DNA of 64,000 nucleotides from Phenylobacterium haematophilum (GTDB taxonomy: Bacteria; Pseudomonadota; Alphaproteobacteria; Caulobacterales; Caulobacteraceae). Where the stretch lies: positions 1 through 64,000 of the forward strand of contig NZ_JACIDK010000004.1 in NCBI RefSeq assembly GCF_014196295.1. Direction: 5' to 3'. Numbering within the stretch: the first letter of the stretch is position 1; every line of letters begins with the position of its first letter. Both the position numbers and the translations under genes were made by a program. Positions 60,927 through 64,000 of the stretch are shown one piece after another. The notes under the pieces are model-generated. The model did not search any database. It was given only the letters and a program-made list of their open reading frames with translations, and had not been told where the DNA came from.

Positions 60927-63899
60927 CTAGAACCGAGCGTTCAGGCCGACATAGTACCGGCGGCCGAGGATGTCGCCGTAGTTCCGGGTCGGGAACGAGG
61001 GCTGCTCGTCGGTCAGATTGATGACGCCCGCGCGGACCGTGTACTTGTCGAAGGCGTACTGCGCCGAAATGTTGTGGCGGTAGTTTTCCTTGATCTCGGG
61101 GGTCGGCGTGCTCTCGATGGTGTCGAAGCTGTTGATCTTGGCTTCCGGCAGGTAGTGCAGCGAGTAGTAGAGCCGCAGCGGTCCGTTCGAGTAGGTCGCG
61201 TCGAAGTCGACCACCCAGTCGGGCTGGCGGGTGGTGCCGTCGTAGCGGTTCACGTCGAAGCCGGTGACCGACTGCTCGTAGCGGGTGGTGTGGGTCGCGT
61301 CGACCGCCAGCTCCAGCTCGCCATAGTCCGCATCGTTGAAGAAGCGGCCGATCGGGAAGCGATAGTTGACGTTGTAGGTCTCGCCCCGGAACGCCACGGT
61401 GCCGGCGTTGAAGGTCGTCGACAGCGCCGTCGCGATGGCGCCGGTCGAGTCACGAGTGAATGTGCCGCAGATCTCGGCCGACGGGCTGGTCGAGTCGTAG
61501 CAGGCGGCCATGAAATCCTGCGGTGTGAACGGCGAAAGGCCGTCCGTCAGGTCCACGTCGATGCGGTCGACCACGATGGTCAGGCCGGGCACGAAGGTCG
61601 GCTGATAGATGAAGCCGATGGTCTTGGTGTCCGAGAGCTCGTTGCGCAGGTTCGGGTTGCCGCCCGAGGTGACCAGGGTGTTCGAGAAGTTCTCCGACGG
61701 GTTCTGGAACGTCGCCAGCGGGCCGAAGCTTGGATTGGCGGCGAACAACGCCTGGCAGTTGGCCAGACGCACGGCCGGGTTCGGGCCCGAGTTGATGCGG
61801 TCGGCGTCGCAGGGGTCCCAGCCGGCGTTGGACAGGTCCGTGCGCGACGGCGCGGCCAGCTGGTCCAGGGTCGGCGCCCGGAAGTTGCGGCTGCGCGAGC
61901 CGCGGATGGTCAGGCCTTCGAAGACTTCCCAGCGCAGACCCGCGCCCCAGATGTTCTCCGAGCCGGCGATCGAGTGCTTCACGCGGCGATAGGCGCCGTC
62001 GAACTCCAGCGAGCGGACGCCCGGCAGGGTGAAGTCGCCGCCGAAGATCGGCACCAGCAGTTCGCCCGAGAACTCGTCGGTGTTGTAGGCGGCCTTGGTG
62101 GCCTGCGAGGCCACCTGCGAACCGACGATGCCCCGCTGATTGGCGACGAACGGCGTGTACTTGGCCTCTTCGCGGCGGTGCTCGTAGGCGGCGCTGAACT
62201 TCACCGCGCCGGCCGGCAGGTTGAAGATGTCGCCGCCGATGGTCGCCAGGTAGTCGTCCTGGGTGTTCAGGTAGTCCTGGCCGATCGGCGCGGTCAGGTA
62301 CAGGCGGTTGGCCTGGCTGACGTTGCCGACGCCGAACGGGTTCAGCGGCGTACAGGCCGGATCGTCGTTGGCGGTCGAGGCGTCGGCGTTGATCGCGCAG
62401 ACGATCGCGCCCGAGCTATTGCGCACCGCGTTCACAGCGTTGTTGAAGCGCGAGGTGATCACGCCCCAGCCGGTGCTCTCGCCGTCGGTCTCGGCGCGGC
62501 TGGCCGACACGCTCCAGTAGAAGTTGCGCTCGGCGAAGTCGAAGTCGCCATCCAGCGAGACCACCGCGCGGGCGGTGTTCGTGGTGCTGACGTTCTCACG
62601 CGTCGGCAGCAGGTCGGTCCAGAACTTGGAGACGAACAGCGGCGGGCCGCCCGCGCCCAGCGCGGCCGACATGGCCGGGGTCAGGAATGGGTTGGTGCGC
62701 GACAGGGCGATGGGTCCGGCGCCGGACGCGGCGTTGTTCAGCACCGTGTTGCTGGCCTGCTGGCCGTAGGGATCGCGCCCTTCGACCTTGGCGTACATGA
62801 ACTCGCCCGACAGCCGGATGCGGTCGGTCAGGTCGACGTGGCCGATGACGTTGCCGACCCAGCGCTCGATGCCGACCTGCAGGGCGGCCAGCTCCTGATA
62901 CGGCAGGCCGTCGCCGCCGCTGGTGAAGGGCGGAACGTTCGGGTTGACCAGCGTGCCGACGTTGTAGGGGATGAAGGCGTCGCCCGTGGCGTTGCTCTGG
63001 ATCGGCTGGCCGGCGACGGCGCCGATCTGGCTGGCGAAGGGCGGGCCGGCGCGCGAGATCACGCCGTTGGCGTTGAAGGTGACGAAGCGGGTGTTGAGGT
63101 TCTCGACCAGCGAGGGGATGCCGTCGGTCGGCGTCCGGTTGGCCGGGTTCGACACGGTCACGCGGCCGAGGTTGGTGCGCGGCCGGTCGTAGTCGAGCAA
63201 CGAGTCCGTCTTCGACCATTCCAGGTTCGCGGCGATGTTGGCGCGGCCGTCCAGGAAGTTCTTGCCCGCGGTCGCCCGCAGCGCCTGGGTCGGATAGTCG
63301 TCGCGCGACGAGATGCCGTACTGGGCGTCGAGCTCCAGGCCCTCGAAACTGTCCTTCAGCACGTAGTTGACCACGCCGGCGATGGCGTCCGAGCCGTAGA
63401 CCGCCGCGCCGCCCGCCTGGACCACGTCGATGCGTTGGATCAGGCCGGTCGGGATGATGTTGGTGTCGACCACCCGGTCGCCCAGTCCGTCCACGCCGCT
63501 GACCGCCCGCGACTGCGAGGTGGTGACCATGCGGCGGCCGTTGACCAGCGTCAGGGTGCGCCCGGCGCCCAGGCCGAACAGGTTCGGGAAGGTCTGGCCG
63601 CTGCCGGCCTCGTTGCCCGTGCCGTCAGCCATCGCGAACGAAGGCGCGTTGGAGCTGATCTGGTTCAGCATGTCGCCGACCTGGACCACGCCGCGGTCGG
63701 TCAGGGTCTCCGCAGTGACGACCGAGACTGGCGCCGAGGTTTCGGTCTCGACCCGGCGGATCCGCGAGCCGGTGACGACGATTTCTTCGACCGCGACGCT
63801 GTCCTGAGCGAAGGCCGGCTCGGCGGCCATCGCCGCCGCGATCGCCAGACCGCCCATCATGCTGGTGGCGAGCATGCGCCCGCGAACTGACTGACCCAT
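60927..63899 (-). CDS. TonB-dependent outer-membrane receptor (large)
   Basis: A 990-residue receptor. The signal peptide ends AAEPAFAQD; the TonB-box region is VAVEEIVVTGSRIRRVETET. The plug has SAPVSVVTAETLTDRGVVQV, GAGRTLTLVNGRRMV and VYGSDAIAGVVNYVL. Then a long barrel closes with YYVGLNARF, an aromatic end. This is the oar-like/iron-complex-type large TonB family often used for peptides or glycans in Caulobacterales and Sphingomonads. It is first in an operon with cyclodeaminase-family, permease and M61 peptidase genes, so peptides are a likely ligand. GGGGGA precedes ATG 63899. Confidence 0.95.
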   Translation of the reverse strand: MGQSVRGRMLATSMMGGLAIAAAMAAEPAFAQDSVAVEEIVVTGSRIRRVETETSAPVSVVTAETLTDRGVVQVGDMLNQISSNAPSFAMADGTGNEAGSGQTFPNLFGLGAGRTLTLVNGRRMVTTSQSRAVSGVDGLGDRVVDTNIIPTGLIQRIDVVQAGGAAVYGSDAIAGVVNYVLKDSFEGLELDAQYGISSRDDYPTQALRATAGKNFLDGRANIAANLEWSKTDSLLDYDRPRTNLGRVTVSNPANRTPTDGIPSLVENLNTRFVTFNANGVISRAGPPFASQIGAVAGQPIQSNATGDAFIPYNVGTLVNPNVPPFTSGGDGLPYQELAALQVGIERWVGNVIGHVDLTDRIRLSGEFMYAKVEGRDPYGQQASNTVLNNAASGAGPIALSRTNPFLTPAMSAALGAGGPPLFVSKFWTDLLPTRENVSTTNTARAVVSLDGDFDFAERNFYWSVSASRAETDGESTGWGVITSRFNNAVNAVRNSSGAIVCAINADASTANDDPACTPLNPFGVGNVSQANRLYLTAPIGQDYLNTQDDYLATIGGDIFNLPAGAVKFSAAYEHRREEAKYTPFVANQRGIVGSQVASQATKAAYNTDEFSGELLVPIFGGDFTLPGVRSLEFDGAYRRVKHSIAGSENIWGAGLRWEVFEGLTIRGSRSRNFRAPTLDQLAAPSRTDLSNAGWDPCDADRINSGPNPAVRLANCQALFAANPSFGPLATFQNPSENFSNTLVTSGGNPNLRNELSDTKTIGFIYQPTFVPGLTIVVDRIDVDLTDGLSPFTPQDFMAACYDSTSPSAEICGTFTRDSTGAIATALSTTFNAGTVAFRGETYNVNYRFPIGRFFNDADYGELELAVDATHTTRYEQSVTGFDVNRYDGTTRQPDWVVDFDATYSNGPLRLYYSLHYLPEAKINSFDTIESTPTPEIKENYRHNISAQYAFDKYTVRAGVINLTDEQPSFPTRNYGDILGRRYYVGLNARF

Positions 63900-63919
63900 C
63901 TTATATCCCCCTTCTGTGG

Positions 63920-63938
63920 CGGAGCCCCTCCGGCTCCG
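63920..63938 (-). promoter_or_regulatory. Leader hairpin upstream of the large TonB receptor
   Basis: CGGAGCC and GGCTCCG form a perfect 7-bp stem with a 5-base loop, 21 bases upstream of the start codon. A weaker second hairpin (around CCCC-gata-GGGG, 63955-63965) lies further up. Both would be in the mRNA leader; a regulatory role is only possible. Confidence 0.3.
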
Positions 63939-64000
63939 ACGCGACCCGCCGCTCCCCGATAGGGGCGGGCCGTAAAGTCCGCTTTTGCGTTGTGGCGCTT

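Noticed and set aside
60819..63890. A 1023-codon open frame antisense to the large TonB receptor
   Set aside because: High GC keeps the opposite frames open. The translation is a low-complexity Arg/Asp/Val/Ala/Gly mix with no domain, while the other strand encodes a clear TonB receptor.

Overview
High-GC, densely packed chromosomal DNA with many 4-bp ATGA/TGATG gene overlaps, TonB-dependent receptors, LacI-type sugar regulators and Tat- or Sec-exported enzymes. Gene content and protein style suggest an alphaproteobacterium of the Caulobacterales (Caulobacter/Phenylobacterium-like). This is an inference from protein families; there is no rRNA marker. No tRNA, rRNA, CRISPR array, phage or insertion sequence was recognised.

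Layout. 1-3623: end of pccB, then pccA, a MerR regulator and bioB as one overlapping operon closed by a strong terminator. 3658-7442: two convergent LacI regulators, a carboxylesterase remnant and a lipoprotein sorbosone/glucose dehydrogenase. 7522-10160: SDR, thiolase and a flavin/PNPOx-like protein. 10201-16675: seven minus-strand genes (GNAT, GT2, JmjC-like cupin; methyltransferase; FAD monooxygenase, SnoaL, APH-like kinase). 16733-22750: free Met-sulfoxide reductase, M24 peptidase, a TonB receptor, DUF3597 and hemolysin III. 22752-25129: divergent NarL-type sensor kinase and response regulator. 25226-33409: envelope and periplasmic proteins, including DUF1254, DUF2092, an Asn-rich protein, a formylglycine-generating-enzyme homologue, a beta-barrel, EF-hand, DUF1622, DUF4136, a BASS transporter and DUF3313.

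33410-42074 is the most coherent system. It holds a periplasmic GMC dehydrogenase with its subunit 3 and cytochrome c, two TIM-barrel isomerase/epimerase-like proteins (one Tat-exported), a Gfo/Idh/MocA oxidoreductase, an MFS permease and a divergent LacI regulator with a CpG-centred operator-like site between. With the DUF1080 lipoprotein at 47853-48632 this reads as a route that oxidises glycosides at C3 in the periplasm, cleaves the 3-keto-glycoside, imports the keto-sugar and reduces or isomerises it. It resembles the Caulobacter LacABC dehydrogenase system.

42097-50394 is mixed: a lone ParA-like ATPase, an XRE-2TM protein, a globin, an SDR/SnoaL pair divergent from a LysR regulator, a dmeR-dmeF nickel/cobalt efflux operon, DUF1080, PsiE-like and YkvA-like proteins. 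50474-63899 is a peptide and amino-acid theme: secreted amidohydrolase, two S10 carboxypeptidase-like proteins, an M61-like metallopeptidase, two ornithine cyclodeaminase-family proteins around an amino-acid permease, and a 990-residue TonB receptor heading the operon. Non-coding signals of note are a hairpin that would bury the ribosome-binding site of the DUF1254 gene, a DmeR operator whose G-tract doubles as the ribosome-binding site, and hairpins with embedded stop codons at three convergent junctions.
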